Origin: Cladorrhinum sp. PSN259
Lineage: Eukaryota > Ascomycota > Sordariomycetes > Sordariales > Podosporaceae
NCBI GenBank assembly: GCA_033725935.1
Contig: MU867060.1
Coordinates: forward strand, 1,206,922-1,270,921
Direction of reading: 5' to 3'
Length of the DNA: 64,000 nt
Part shown: one piece after another, positions 1-12,266 of the stretch
Numbering within the stretch: the stretch's first letter is position 1
Layout of the letters: each line of letters begins with the position of its first letter
Position numbers and translations under genes: made by a program
The notes under the pieces: generated by a model
Told to the model about the DNA's origin: nothing
The model's input: the letters and a program-made list of their open reading frames with translations, nothing else
The model's database searches: none

Positions 1-106
1 TAATTAACGGGGTCTTCTTTGGTGTAATCTTGCGCGGCGTCGTCGTCGTCGTCTTGCGAGGCGTCTTCGCCTTCGCCGTCGTCATCGTTAACTTTGCGGG
101 CGCCAT
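1..106 (-). CDS. N-terminus of an unknown gene cut by the window edge
   Basis: This is the first ~35 codons of a minus-strand gene that continues beyond the left edge. Two ATGs lie seven bases apart in different frames, at 113-111 and 106-104, and both frames stay open to the edge. The frame from 106 gives a basic, Thr/Pro/Lys-rich start with repeated TPRK and TPKK motifs, as in chromatin-binding or histone H1-like tails, and it favours AAG for lysine as the neighbouring genes do. The frame from 113 gives a run of Asp/Glu. I prefer the 106 start on codon usage and because low-complexity basic N-termini are common. No function can be assigned from this fragment. Confidence 0.4.
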   Translation of the reverse strand, partial: MAPAKLTMTTAKAKTPRKTTTTTPRKITPKKTPLI

Positions 107-852
107 GGCCCATGTCTTTTATTTACTGTCTATCTACCCCAGGTAGGTACATAGATATGTACATAGAACAGTTTTTGTCGTGCGTGACGGGTGATTTTCT
201 TCTTCTTCAGAGAGCCGAAATAAAGAAACAAGGGAAAACGGGAAAACGCGAAAAAAAAAAGTGGAAATGGACGCTTTTTTGGGCCGCTCGAAAAGAAACT
301 CAACGCCACTTGCACTTCGCGCGTCATCACGTGCAACCACTTAAACTTTTTTTTTTGAAAGAAAGAAGAGATCATCCCATTTCTTGGGAACCCAAGACTA
401 CCCACCCCCCTTTTTACAAAGGACATTATACATATATACAGTACACAACAGCTCTGAAGCTTATTACCCCGCAAGGTTTTACAAGTAGGTAAGCCTCACT
501 GCCCAAAAAAGCTCTGCTACAACCAGAAAAAAAACCCCCAAAGTAACCAACATCAGTGGACATTTCACACATATACACCTCCACTCAATTTCCACTCATG
601 AGCTAGTCAAAAGTCCATTCAAAAGCAAGGTAGCGCTGATATCATGATATTTTGAGTCCCGCTATTTGCAACCTTTCTCTAATCCCCTCCTTTTTTACCT
701 ACCTGTTTACTCCCTCCTGGCCAGAGACAGAAAGAGACTAGTGAGAGAGAGAGAGAGACCCTAAATATATCCGTAAATAAAGTCCGCTCTCATAATTGGC
801 TTCGAAAAATGCCCCGCCCCGCCCCTAATTATATTCTCAAACAAACAAACTT
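107..852. other. Intergenic: leader of the edge gene and 3' flank of eIF3d
   Basis: No supported gene. It is A/T-rich with poly-A and poly-T tracts and a short (GA)n run at 741-759. Two overlapping opposite-strand ORFs at 94-492 are low-complexity and look accidental. Confidence 0.6.
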
Positions 853-2748
853 TTAATCCTCCGCCTCCTGAACTTGAACCTCAGGCTCCTCATCATCCTC
901 ATCCAGGCTGCCAGCTGGGAGAGCATACAGGCGGAGGATGTTCTTGTTGGGATCCTTGACGAGGATGAACTTGCCCTCTTCCTGATGCAAGCACATGTCG
1001 GCAATGGTGCGGACGATACCCCAGCCGTTGGAAAGCTGCAAGTTCATCTGGTTGGCGAAATCCTTAGGCTTCCAGCCAACAACGCCAAGGATGACGTGCT
1101 TGTCGTTGCTCTTGGGATTGACACGAGAGACGAAACTATAGAGATGAAGATTAGCAGTGATTCAAATACACTCAAAAGAAAAAAACTCACCCAAGCTTCA
1201 TAACATCAGCCTTGGCCAGAATGCTCTGCACGGTCCATCTTGCGAGCTTGCAGCTGTTGTTCTTCATCTCAGTGGCGACAACGGCACCGCGCTGAGAAAC
1301 GAGCTTCGTCCGCCAATCCAAAGCGCCGCCGCTGCCCTGAGCCTTGCTATCAAACTCGTTGAGCGCATGGACGGTGATGAACTGGTCGTCACCATTAATG
1401 GCGTTCCTCTGAACGGCATCCACCTCGGTACGAACAACAAGGTACATGGGATCCTCGTCGCTGGTGGAAAGATCGAATCGGCGGTACTTGTAGCCCTTGG
1501 ACGCAGCCGGGACCTTCTCCTCGGCGGAGTAGAAGGGGTTCTCCTTGGCCATGTCGACCTTCTGGTTCTCGAGAACGACCTGGTTGGCGAAGTTGTGGTT
1601 GATGTAGGTAGCCTCCTCGGCGAGCGCACCAGGCTGGTTGATGCTGTCCTTGGAGCCCTCAGACGCCTCGAGGGGGGCATCGGCGGCGTTCTCGTTGACA
1701 GTAACCAAGTCGAGCGTCGCATTGTCGCGCTTGTCGAGGAAAACCTTGTTGCCGACGCGGTTGATGACAATATCCCAAGAGTAGACGGAGCGGGGAGCGC
1801 ACATGAGCATGGAGAGAACGCTATCGGTCGCGAAAATGGTGGCCTCGTCCTTGTCGGCGAGCTCCTGGATGACGGGATCGACCGAAGTCGTAACGTTGTA
1901 TGCGGCGCGGTCAACAGGCGTAAGCTTGCGCTCGGCGTTCTTAACCGGGGGCTTATCGTAGGAGCGGTCGTAGTAGTTTACGAAGCCGTAGCTATCAATG
2001 TCCTCGCCCTCATCAGCGTCCAAGTTAAGCTTGCCGAGTCGGTTGAAGTCGATCTCTTCAAGGAGCTGCCAGTCAGCCTTGATGTTGATGGATGCGTCGC
2101 GGTTGCGAGCAGGCTTGTCGTAATCCTTCCACCCGAACCTGCGACCACCACGAGCAGCGCCGCCGCGAGCTCCGCCCCGTGAATCATAACCGCCGCCGAA
2201 CTGTGCGCCACCCCGGCCAGTACGCTGGAACTGTTGACGACCACCGGATCTGGCATCACCACGACCCCCGCGAGCGTTACCCCTACCACCACGGGTGAAG
2301 ACGGCGCCACGGCCGAAGCGGGTCTTGGTGGTATCGCGAACGTTGGAGACGACGGAGAAGGATGCCTCGTCCTCGGCGACGGGGGGAGCGAAGAGAGAAG
2401 CGGAGCCAGCCCCGTAGACTTGTTGGTCTATGAAGCAAGTGATATTAGCAAAAGGAAAGGCAAACCATAGCAAGAAAATGCGGCTGGGGTAGCAAGGTGC
2501 GGGGACTTATGGTTGGACATACCCCGGAAACCTCTGTTGTACTGCTTTCCTCCGCGGCCGTCTCTACCATCTTTGGCGTCGGTCCAGTCCGCCATGCGGC
2601 CTAGCTTGTCGCTCTTGGAGAAGGGGGCGTAGGGTACACCGTTGAGGAGAGTCTCGCTGGTAACGGGAGGGCCCCAGGTGCCTGCAATATCCGGGATCGC
2701 ATTGATGAGGTCGACGAGCGCCGAAGTGCCGGCTTCGGGTTCAGCCAT
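853..2748 (-). CDS. eif3d: Eukaryotic translation initiation factor 3 subunit D (eIF3d)
   Basis: Three exons: 2748-2523, 2427-1191 and 1135-853, giving 581 residues, close to the usual eIF3d length. Introns are GT-AG, at 2428-2522 and 1136-1190. The protein starts MAEPEAG and has the typical early region ending in a Gly/Arg/Asp-rich stretch. An RGG-rich segment follows (about residues 125-180), then the conserved eIF3d body with EDEASFSVV and the KDFANQ..QLSNGWGI segment, and it ends in an acidic tail. eIF3d is a peripheral subunit of the eIF3 complex on the 40S ribosome and in other eukaryotes can bind the mRNA cap. The ATG at 2748 is the only in-frame start before the conserved N-terminus. 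The gene is followed 467 bases upstream by the end of the bZIP gene on the same strand. Confidence 0.95.
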
Positions 2749-3215
2749 GATTTCTGAGTCTCTGCAAAAATTACAATGTTTTTGAAGTTGTTCGGCAGTA
2801 AGTATTATCTGGGCAATAATACAGATCTAGCGGTCGAGTGAAGAAATCGCGGGGTTGACTCGTCGGCCGGTTGGCAGAGCTCTGGGTTCGTTCTCAACGA
2901 ATTGGGTGTATTTTCAAAAAGCGAAATTCTCGTGGTGGGGTGTTGTGGGAGTGGGGCACAAATACAGAGGGGACTTGCCCGCACTGTCTGCTTTTCACTG
3001 GCTGCAGCGGGGAAAATCACAGTGCGAATTACGATACCACCCCCTCCCTCACATCGTATGATTCAAACCCATTAAAGGAGTCGACACTGCATTCATCGGT
3101 TAAGAACAATACGAACAGTCATTGATTTCATTCATACCACCTCCAAGAGTTATTACAAGAAAGAAGGGGAAACAACTATATAGCGCTATATGTCCGGGAA
3201 AACAAAGTAAAAGCA
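2749..3215. other. Intergenic: eIF3d promoter and bZIP 3' UTR
   Basis: About 470 bases between two minus-strand genes. No supported ORF, RNA gene or repeat seen. Confidence 0.6.
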
Positions 3216-4794
3216 TCAGAATCCAAGCACCATTTCCGGGAGCGTAGAAAAGACATTCTCAAGGGCATCCCGAACCTCAAAATCCTCCAAGACAGCGCCG
3301 AATCTTTGGATTCAAATGTCAGCATGAATATCGCGACAGAAAAAGCAACAGAGACAAAAAAGAAAAGTTTACGTACCCGTAGCACCTCACTTTACCAATA
3401 AGCTCATCCGCCAACCTCACAAAATCCTGTGGCTTCAACTCGGACAGTCTCGGATGGGCAAGCACCATCCCCCAAGCCATCACGGGTGTGACCTCCCCCT
3501 CGAGGTTCAACCTCTTGCTGAGATCCAACAGGGTAGCCAAGTCTGCCTTGCTTAGTTCCCAAGTTCGCAGCCCCGCTGGAGATACACCGCCATGACTTTC
3601 GACGGTGACGATGCCGTCGCCAGCATCATTGCTGGGTGGCTGAGGGGAGTTGTCGATCTTCACATTGCTGTACCCAAAAGGGATATCGTCCGTCAACTCT
3701 GCGAAAGGCTGAGGCGGGCAAGACGCCATCAAGGCGTGCCCACACGGATCATGACCACCCGTTGTTGCGGCATTTCTTTCAAGAAGCCAGGGTAAGTGAT
3801 TCATACAAGGTCTCTCAAGACTATAATTTCATATCCGCCGCCAAACAAGCGGCATGCCCGGTTAGCTTTTTCTTTTAATTTTCATTCAATCGTTATCGGC
3901 CGATTTTCTCATGAAGAAGCCACCTCATGGTCCATTTCCGTTCCACGGGCCCCCCTCATGTGCTTGTGAGTATGATGATGTGGTGGGAAGGTGGGAGGAT
4001 GAAGAGAAAAAGGGAAAGCACGAAGTTGAATTGAAACATGTCAACGGTGCAGTGTCATGGGTTTTTAGCCTTTGAGGGGGTCTCGTACGTTAGGACAAAG
4101 TCAATCCCCGCCTGCTCGTAATCTAACGCTGGGTTACGGCTTGCAACGGCGGCCACTTCGCTTCCGGGCATAGGCGTATGATGTGCTGTCGTTGGTGGCG
4201 ACAGGCCTACGCCACCAAATCCGAGCTTGCTTGCTGAGAACGGCGGCGGAGTGAAGGCGCTGGTGTTGCTGGACTGCGGAGCATAGCTCTCGGTGATACT
4301 GGCCGCTGATGAAAAGCCGATACTAGGGTTGCTCATCGAGTCATCTAGTACACTGAGACCACCACCACCTACAATAGTCCCACCTTGGTTCAAGCCAACT
4401 TGGGTCAACAGAACCTTGAGTTGCTGGTTCTCTTCTGCAAGTCGATCCTTGTCCCGTGCAGCATTGGTGAAGTCTTCCTTCAAACGAATCAGTTCATCCT
4501 CCAGCGCTCGGATATAATTTTCCTTGCGCTCCCGGTGCGTCCTAAAAGTAAAGTGTTAGTAGCATATCCTGACCAGAGATAAAGCTCGATGACTTGCCGC
4601 TGAGCCTTTCTGTTCAGCTCTTGCCGTCTCGTCAATGCGGGCTTGCTGTCAGGTTTCGGCCCACGTTTCTTCGGTCCCAATCCGGCCTTCTTGTCCTCAA
4701 CCGTTCGGATAAGATCGGTATTCAGAGTAGAAAGCGGGTCGCTGTCCAGACCCGAATGCTCCATATCATCTGGCGACAATGAATAAGAAGCCAT
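3216..4794 (-). CDS. YAP-like bZIP transcription factor
   Basis: Four exons, 393 residues: 4794-4598, 4541-4089, 3820-3377 and 3303-3216. The basic region lies at about residues 55-72 (NRKAQRTHRERK, the N-x3-QR-x2-R arrangement of Yap/Pap1-type bZIPs) and is followed by a leucine-zipper-like coiled coil to about residue 112. The middle is Ser/Pro-rich. A conserved C-terminal block contains FVLTLERPCMNHLPWLLER and CGHALMASCPP, which I recognise as typical of one Pezizomycotina bZIP group. This block only forms when the 268-base intron 3821-4088 is removed, which joins two ORFs that otherwise look like separate genes. Intron 1 (4542-4597) uses a GC donor (GCAAGT); every other intron placed in this window is GT-AG. 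It is probably a nuclear activator or repressor; its target genes are unknown. Confidence 0.88.
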
Positions 4795-6688
4795 GGTGAT
4801 GTCGCGGTGAGTGGTCGACCGAGATTAGCAGATCCAGGTGCCGAGGTGAAGATAGATTAGCTTCCAGGTGGGGAGGGGAAGTAAGCGACTGCAACTGTAC
4901 TGTAGAATGGGTGGTTTCTGTCAGCAATCACACGCAAGATTCTTGGCAAATTTTGAAACAACTCGGCAGGACATTGCGATAACAAAGAAAGACGAGATTT
5001 TGTGTAGAATTTGACAGGAACGGAGAGAGGTCCGTCTTGAATTTGTTTTATCCCCTCAAGGGTTATATTTAAAAATCAGCACGGTGTAATGTTGCAGCAA
5101 GTTCACTTACCCCGAGGTCAGCGTACTCCGGTTTTCCCCAAATTTCTTGAGATGATTGGCGCAAAAATGTCTGTTAAACTTGTCGAAACTATAGAAGATT
5201 TTGCGACCGATGATAAAGAGAATTGAAGCGATTTATCGGTATTCTGAAACCACAAGCCGAAAGGTCGTTTTCAACTTCGAGGTCGTCCCGAGGGGGCGAT
5301 CGATCACGAATCCACAACGGGTAGGGCTACTGAGGTGGGTTTGGTGGATAACAGGGGGTTCCCAGTGGATGATCAATGGGCGCGGGAATCGAACCTGGGC
5401 AAGTAAGTGGTCTCACCAATGAGTGTAAATAACAGTAGACGAGGAACCTTGGGGGGGGGGCCTGGCTCTGGATTGATAAAGGGAAAGGAAAGATTTATGA
5501 TCCGCAAAACGTCGCCTCGGGTAGGTAGCCAGTTGATTATATTATTATTATTGCAGGCAGCCCCCGTGCCCCAAATGCACGGCAGCTGCGAGTGCGTCAA
5601 CAGTGGCCTTCCGAGTGGGCCGAGGGTCCCAGAGGTGGCTCCGCCCGGTCTGACTGACGGCTCCCATCCCATCACCCAGTCTAAAATATGACGAGCTGCA
5701 TGATGAGTGGTGTTTTGGTAGGATGTAATTTTCACGGGGACAAGTGAATGAAGATGTTGATTTCGTGAATGTCCCCTCTGCGGTTTGGATTGAAGGTTTC
5801 AGAGGTTGGGGGATGTAATTAGGTAATTGCTGTGTCAGTGACGGACGGGAACAGAAGACCCCTGTGGGGTTCCTTCAGGGGTTCAGGGGCTTGGTCCAAA
5901 AGCTTAAATAGATGACCTCTTGCTTCAAAATCTTCCCCTCTTAAAATTCCTACCCCTCTTAAAGTTATAAACTCAATTTCACTTACATGCAACTAACCCG
6001 ACTGAACCCCGATTTTCACAGAGATTTTAACAACGAACCTTGGGTTTATTCTTCTTTTTTTTCTTTTCTTGTGCCGCCCTCATGTTGCGTGCCGCCGACC
6101 GTTCTCGGGCCGCCCTTGCCTCACGAATGCACCTTGATACGATGACAGCCAAGTGATTCGAAATGCCTAACCAACTTGCAGAATGCATCTTGGCATCTCA
6201 CTCCCCATCCACGTTCCTGATATCTCTAAACTTGGAGCAAAACCGCTCATCTAAACTCCGAGGAGTGGCCTTGCCCGTATTCATTCGGCCGAGACTTTTC
6301 CGGTGCCATTTTCATATTCAATGTCTTTGATTTTGTTCTGTCTTGAACCAGTCTATTTACTATCCTGTTTTAATCTGCCGCTCAAGACAAGCATTCGAAT
6401 TGAATGTCTTAAGCTTTGGGCGGTGTCTGCACAACTGCAAGAGGCAGCCGTTGATCACGACCGTTGACAACCAGCGTAACCAATGAATAATGTTCCAGCA
6501 TTCATCCATCCTTTTCTACCCATGAGCCAACTCCCACCCAATAATATACAACCTTCACCCAGACCTTTAATGATGCCAAAATGCCATGTAACAGATGCAA
6601 AAAGTAGGATATCTCCATTTCAGACCGTCGTTTTAAACCGTCAAGTCCAAGAAGGAGGTTGAAAAACCAAAAAGGATTAGAAAAACCA
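4795..6688. other. Intergenic: bZIP promoter and Myb 3' flank
   Basis: About 1.9 kb with no supported protein gene. It contains a (G)10 run near 5451-5460, a (TTA)n run near 5536-5552 and a tRNA-like sequence at 5374-5430 on the minus strand, listed separately. Confidence 0.5.
5374..5430 (-). other. tRNA-like remnant with box A-like and box B motifs
   Basis: On the minus strand, 5395-5385 is a perfect box B (GGTTCGATTCC). Upstream, 5427-5411 resembles a D-arm and box A (ACTCATTGGTGAG). Only about 16 bases separate them, so there is no room for an anticodon arm. The T-stem has two mismatches and no matching 5' acceptor strand is visible. It is either a decayed or truncated tRNA copy or an isolated TFIIIC-type site, and is not called as a functional tRNA. 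Confidence 0.3.
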
Positions 6689-7916
6689 TCACCAATGCCC
6701 ATTCCCATAGCCCTCCTGAAGTTGAAAATATTCCAATCCACCCTGTAACGAAACTTGTTGCTGCCCGTAGGCCATGCTCTGGCAATCCGAGGGCTGGTAA
6801 ATCCCAAGCATGTTATAACTACTAGGAGCAGTAGCTGGCGTAGGGAGCGTCTGAAATGATTGTTGTGTGGACTCGAGCGGCACATAAGTAGCCGCTTGGC
6901 ACAAGGGGCTTGGACTGGGAGCAAAGGTACTCGGAGGAGGCGAGCTCCATGATGTTGATGGACTGTTCCAGTCCAAGTCTGCACCTAGTTGTGGGCTCGG
7001 GGTGTGAGTCGAGGATCCGATGCTTTCCGCGTACCACCCTTCAGACGTTTGTGAGTTGAATGATTGCTGAAGAAAGCCATCGATCTCGGCATCCGAAACC
7101 ATCCATTGAGGCTGGGAGGTACAGAAGTCTGGCTCGGGTGTAGTGGCTGCTGTTGAAGGGCATGGTGTGAAAATCGGTACGCCGAGGTTGGGATTTGGAC
7201 TAGGACTCGGGCTTGCTGTTGTTGACTTGTAGATACTGCCACTGGCTCGGGAAGCATTTTCCTGTTTACGTTGAAGTATGCTGTAGCGATTCTTGGCTGC
7301 TAACGAGGTGCGGTTGGGAAAGTGTTTGTGGACAATATCGCTCCAGTTCCGGCCGTGCTTCGCTACTTGTCGGAGGAGTCTGGCATCCTGATGATGGGAA
7401 TTGGGTGTCAGGAAAGATAGCCATTGGATTACTTTGAGAAATCATACACACCTCATCTGCTGTCCAGGGGCTTTTGTCAATGCGTGGATCCAGACAGTCG
7501 TACCAACGCTTCCAACACTGATCTCCGTTCCGGGTGCCCACGGCTTCAGCTATCTTACTCCAACGGGCACCATACATCTCAACAGCTTGACGGAGCTTTT
7601 GATCCTCTTCCCTAGTCCAAGTACCCTTGCGGATGGTGTTGGCAATACTGTAGTGCCACCGCTTTCGACAATCCTTATTGTTGCGTCCTGGTAGATGTGC
7701 AGCAACCTTGTGCCAGCTGATTGGTCCATGGTTGGGTGTTTCTAAAGAGAGCAGCTGTTAGACAGAGATCGGTCCTCCTCAGCCAGCTAGTAGCTTCTTA
7801 CCTAGTGCTACGGCCTCAGACAGACGCCGGTCCTCCTCAGGGGTCCACACCTGCCTAGTCTTGTGTCCAGATACCCTGGCCATATTAGTGGTGGTGATTG
7901 TTATAGCTCCTGACAT
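6689..7916 (-). CDS. Three-repeat Myb-type transcription factor
   Basis: Three exons: 7916-7802, 7741-7452 and 7387-6689, giving 367 residues. Introns of 60 and 64 bases are GT-AG. Three SANT/Myb repeats are visible: residues ~20-70 (VWTPEEDRRL...RNNKDCRKRW), ~77-126 (GTWTREEDQKL...NGDQCWKRWYD) and ~131-175 (SPWTADEDARLL...LAAKNRYS), each with the spaced tryptophans. The remaining ~190 residues are Ser/Pro/Gln-rich and probably an activation region. The start at 7916 (MSGAIT) has a purine at -3; an in-frame ATG at 7943 is an alternative, and the open frame further upstream has no ATG. The domain layout resembles c-Myb and differs from two-repeat fungal FlbD. Target genes cannot be told from the sequence. 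A gene-free tract of more than 4 kb lies upstream. Confidence 0.88.
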
Positions 7917-10900
7917 TTCGTGATGATGGAAGATGAAGAGCATGGAAGTATTGAAGATGGCTCGAAATAAGGCAGAGGGGGCCAAGACCGTTTTGGGCAG
8001 GAATACTTATAAGAAATCTTTCTCTACGTCTGTCTAAGCCTCACCAGGTCGAGCATCGAGTACGGAGGTAAACTCTTGGCGGGGAGCCACGATCTGCGTG
8101 ACACCTGCTTGGGTCCTGCTAGTCCTGCTTTGATCATGGCGGAGGATGGGAGGCGGCACCATCCGAGCAATGGGACGCGGTACAGGCAGCCCGGCGATGA
8201 AACACTTGCATCACTTTCATCTACAGAGGTACATAGTCCCCATTCCCCAGTCCTCCACATGTGCACTGCACTGCCTTCAGCCCTATGGACCCTTGCACTT
8301 TGCATCCCTGCCCCATCCATACTGCCTTCTGTCAGAATTGTAACTGTAACGTGTGTGCGGAACCGTAGGGCGGTGGCGGTCAACAGGGAATCCGTGGTGC
8401 TGGAGCTACCGGCCGGGGTTGACAAGGACGTTGTCGAGAGTGATTGGACCAATTACTTCCTCGGCCGTTTTTCAATCCTTTCGTGCAGCGGCACGAGCTT
8501 GATTGGCTGTCTTTCCGTCTCAACCGGACGTTCAGCTCAGGAAGTGCAGCCCGAAATGGAAGTATGCTTATTGCCCCATGTAGGTTCTCGCACGGCTGAA
8601 TGGCGCTTCGGTCGAGAAAGCGGCCGTTGCTGGACCTCCAAGGCGGGGTGTGCATCAATAGTTCTCGGCCTTTACCCGTTTCCTCCCAGTTTCCCGGGTC
8701 CCCAACGGCCATGTGGAGGAGTGTGAGGGCGCTATTTCTCTCTCAACGCAGATACAGCTCTCCACCGGGCGGCGATGCCGGCACAAACATCATGCATTGT
8801 GATTCTGCAATGTGATTCTGCAATGGTATGCAGACACGGGTTGTGGACGACATTAGGAGTCTTGGAGGTAGGCGATGTTCGGGGAAGTGTGCACCGTTGC
8901 ACCACGGCCGGACTGCCGTGTTTGGGTCTTCTCCGGGAAATGCGCTGGACTAGTCAGCATTTTGACGGCAACTCGCGGAACGTGGAATGCAAAGATATCG
9001 CTGGACCCCTCCCCGCCCCGGACCGCTGTGGAACGTCGCTGCCTTCGTGTTCCAGAGAGATCCGTGATGTTTCGCAGACTCGCACTCCAAAACCTGGAAA
9101 GTTTCTCGGCAATCGGCAATGGGGAGGCAGATGGGCAGCAAAAAAGAGTCGATCACTTCATCAAAGTTGCCCTTTCCGAATTGAGTGGTCAAAAAAGGAA
9201 TTGGCGCCTGAGCAGTGTTGGGTGGGGAACCACAGTCACAATACGGGTGGGTGGCTGCTGGCACCTTGCTGCACATTTGGACGGCAGAGGAAGGTCTTCC
9301 GTGAAATCCCCAGTGCTGATTGGGTACCTGCGGGCGAGGAACACCAAGCCACCTGCAAATCTCTCTCTGCCAGTGATGCACGAGCTGCAGTGCTTTCCCT
9401 TCCTGCAGCCTTATTTGCTCTCGTGCTGGTGACCGCTACTCCACGAGAAGCTGCGCTGCGGCACTGCCACATTGCAACCGCTGCATCTCCAGACCCCTAT
9501 CATCATCGGCATCATCATCATGACGAAGGGAAGGTCATTATCCGCGATCGGTCCGATGAATAACATCAGGCCATGCTGCGGCGCAGTGCCTCGCTTCTTG
9601 ATTAAACAGGTGGAGCCGGGAATGGAATCTTGCTGGTTTTCGATCAAGTATCACGAGTGGCCTAGTCCCTCCCCTCCGGCTCCCTGGCCCTGGTTGAACT
9701 GCTGTGGTCCCCGGCCTAGGTATCAGGTCGCCGATATTATCTGCGTTGCTCAGATCTTGGGGATTCAAACAAGTCATCTCAGTTCGGCGAGCTCCACATC
9801 ATGATATGTCTGATATAATGTATCAAGGTGATGTGATGCGGGTGGTCGGTGAGGACCCGAGTAACGTAGCACGGAAATGAGAACCTAGACTAGGTACGAA
9901 AGTGTTCAATCGAGTGACACAGGGTAAGGTGATGTTTAAATTCGTGGGCGGCACGACGAAAAAAGATCTCACGTTCTGTTTCAAGGATGTCGTGGTTCAC
10001 GAACATACAGGTATCTAATTAGACATCATCCGATCATGATGTGTTTCGTTTAGCATTTCGCTCCATCCCCTTTCCTCTCGAGTCTAGATTCTAGGTTTGA
10101 GATCAACTTGATCAGTAATTCAATATTTATTCATTATAGAAAATATTATCAGGTCAATCACGTGAACATCAAACATACCTGTACTACAATTGCACGAAAA
10201 CTTAGACCACTCGTCTGCTTCTATTACACAAAAAGGATCCGTACCGATGTCATGAGCATGGAAACGGCTTCTCTTCGGGGTGTTCATGGCTCAATCACTT
10301 TTTGTAGGTTACTAGTATATAGATTACGCAGCCGAGAGGCACAAGGTGAGGCATAGTGTTTTTGCCTCATGGGAGCCCTTGCATATCGCAGAAGTTTAAG
10401 TTTTGATGAGAAGGATTGGTAGTTTTCAAGCGCCCCGAAAATGTTAACACCTACCCGATTTGTACAAACAGTCCAGAGGTATCACCAATGTCATGGGCGA
10501 CATGACAGTTCTCAGTGGTATCGCGGAGAACCCGGTTGAAAACCTGCGCTGGTTCAAAAGCCTCGCCTGTTAGTTATCATAAACATTTGTTCAGAACCAG
10601 AGATTCGTATATAAGTCCGAATACTGAAGCGAATCAAACCTCCGTATTCTGAAACATCTAATGTAGTCCCTCAGAGTTCATGAGAGTCCTCAAGACGGAA
10701 TACCGCCGCCCTACGCTAGCTGTGCCCCTCTAATCTTAGATTCAGTTGAAAATTAAACTTTTTCCCACGTTCACCCCACAAACGCTTGCCTGGCCCCAGT
10801 GGAGAAAGATACCCACACCGACACAATTTGTGTATCTGGCCTGGGTTGTCATTGACCATAGTCCTAATTAAATAGGTAGTGGGCTGTTTCAGGCATCAGC

Positions 10901-12266
10901 AGACGATACGATAGGTGCATACCTAGTCCCGATTTCAGCTGGACTATGACGCCACATTTCCTTTTAAATAAGTAGTGGTATCTGTGAGCTTTGAAGAGGT
11001 GGGTGGTATTTAGGGTTCAACGGTGGAGACCTCCACAAAGAAGGGGTAAATGGTACCCACCTACTTCATGTGTACAGGCCAATAGGTAGCTGAGGTATGT
11101 AGGTAGTAGGCACGTTATATGATTTGGCTTCAAAGTTTCAGGGCAGCCTATTTATGTATCCTCAGTTGGCCATTTGAAAGATACATGTACAGTACCTACC
11201 GAGTCTACATGTGCCTCACACACCTGGCATAACGGCGGCCGCGTACGGGGCATGTTTGAAATTACGCCGAGATGATAGATCTGAGCTGATACCCAATGGC
11301 AATGACCACGCCCTAATTGCCAGTGGCGATCCACTGCTTTGATAACCTCACGAGGACAGCAGCAGGATGGTGCTACTGGGCATCCACGGTATGCAGCTCA
11401 CTTTGATTCAGGAAGGAGGGAGGGGAGGGGAGGGGCGAATATGTTGAAGGTATTCCGGAAGTAATCAGGTCAGGAGGTAATCCCGGCCAGATATCTATTT
11501 TGATTTCAAGTTTCAAGTTTTGAAACCATCTCCGAGTAACTCTAGCAAGGCCAAATTTTCTGGGTCGTCAAGGGGCTTTGAATGGCCGGTTGGCTGTCCT
11601 TCAAGAACGATAATCCTCTAAGAGCGAGATACCTTTTGATTCCTCTTCGTCGCCATATAGCCAAGATATTGAATATGGAGATACGAGTATCAGGAAGATC
11701 CCACCAAAAACCTGAAACTCCGAGTCTAGCTTGGAAAAAGAAATTTGTGGGCAGCGCGAGGAAGATATCTCATAACCGGGCGCTTCTCCTTTCTCTGACC
11801 AAGTGAAATCGATCATAATATATTACTCCTAAAGAATATATCGCCTCTGCCCAGAACCGATTACGATGCCTAAGCAATCCTAACGAGACGAGGATGGTGA
11901 CGGTGAGACTGGCTTATTTACCACCGCAAAGGGCCGCGCTTCGTTTGCTAGAAATGATAGAAAATGAATATCTTAGGTAATATTGGGAGCGTCACCATCA
12001 TGACTTATGAGGGAACATGCAGGAAAAGGTGCACCAACATGAATGTTCATAATTATCATTATATTTTCAAAGTAAAAGTGAGTTGTTGACAAACAACACA
12101 AATGCAACCAGCCCTATATATAGAACTAGAAAAAAAACGCTCATTATCTGAATGCAAGAAGTCGTTGTCGTGGTTGTGTGCGCCTGTGCTGTGTGCATAT
12201 GTGTACATGGGGTATCTTCCGAGCTTATATATCATAACGATCAATCCGTTTGCCGCTAAATGGACA
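7917..12266. other. Large gene-free tract upstream of the Myb gene
   Basis: About 4.35 kb with no ORF I can support. At 8076-9563 all frames on both strands are fairly open because of GC-rich composition, so the 216- and 262-codon ORFs there carry little weight. The part from 9800 to 12200 is A/T-richer with scattered GGTAG/CTACC motifs. A 13-bp direct duplication sits at 8798-8823. No transposon, tRNA or rRNA signature was recognised. Confidence 0.5.

Noticed and set aside
3216..4089. Separate small gene downstream of the bZIP gene
   Set aside because: Splicing 3821-4088 joins it in frame to the bZIP exon and recreates a conserved C-terminal block, so it is the same gene.
8798..8823. 13-bp direct duplication
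   Set aside because: A single short duplication without flanking structure; probably replication slippage.
8076..9563. Two plus-strand ORFs of 216 and 262 codons
   Set aside because: Long ORFs overlap them in other frames on both strands, so openness reflects composition. No domain, signal or splice pattern is visible and codon use is unlike the neighbouring genes.
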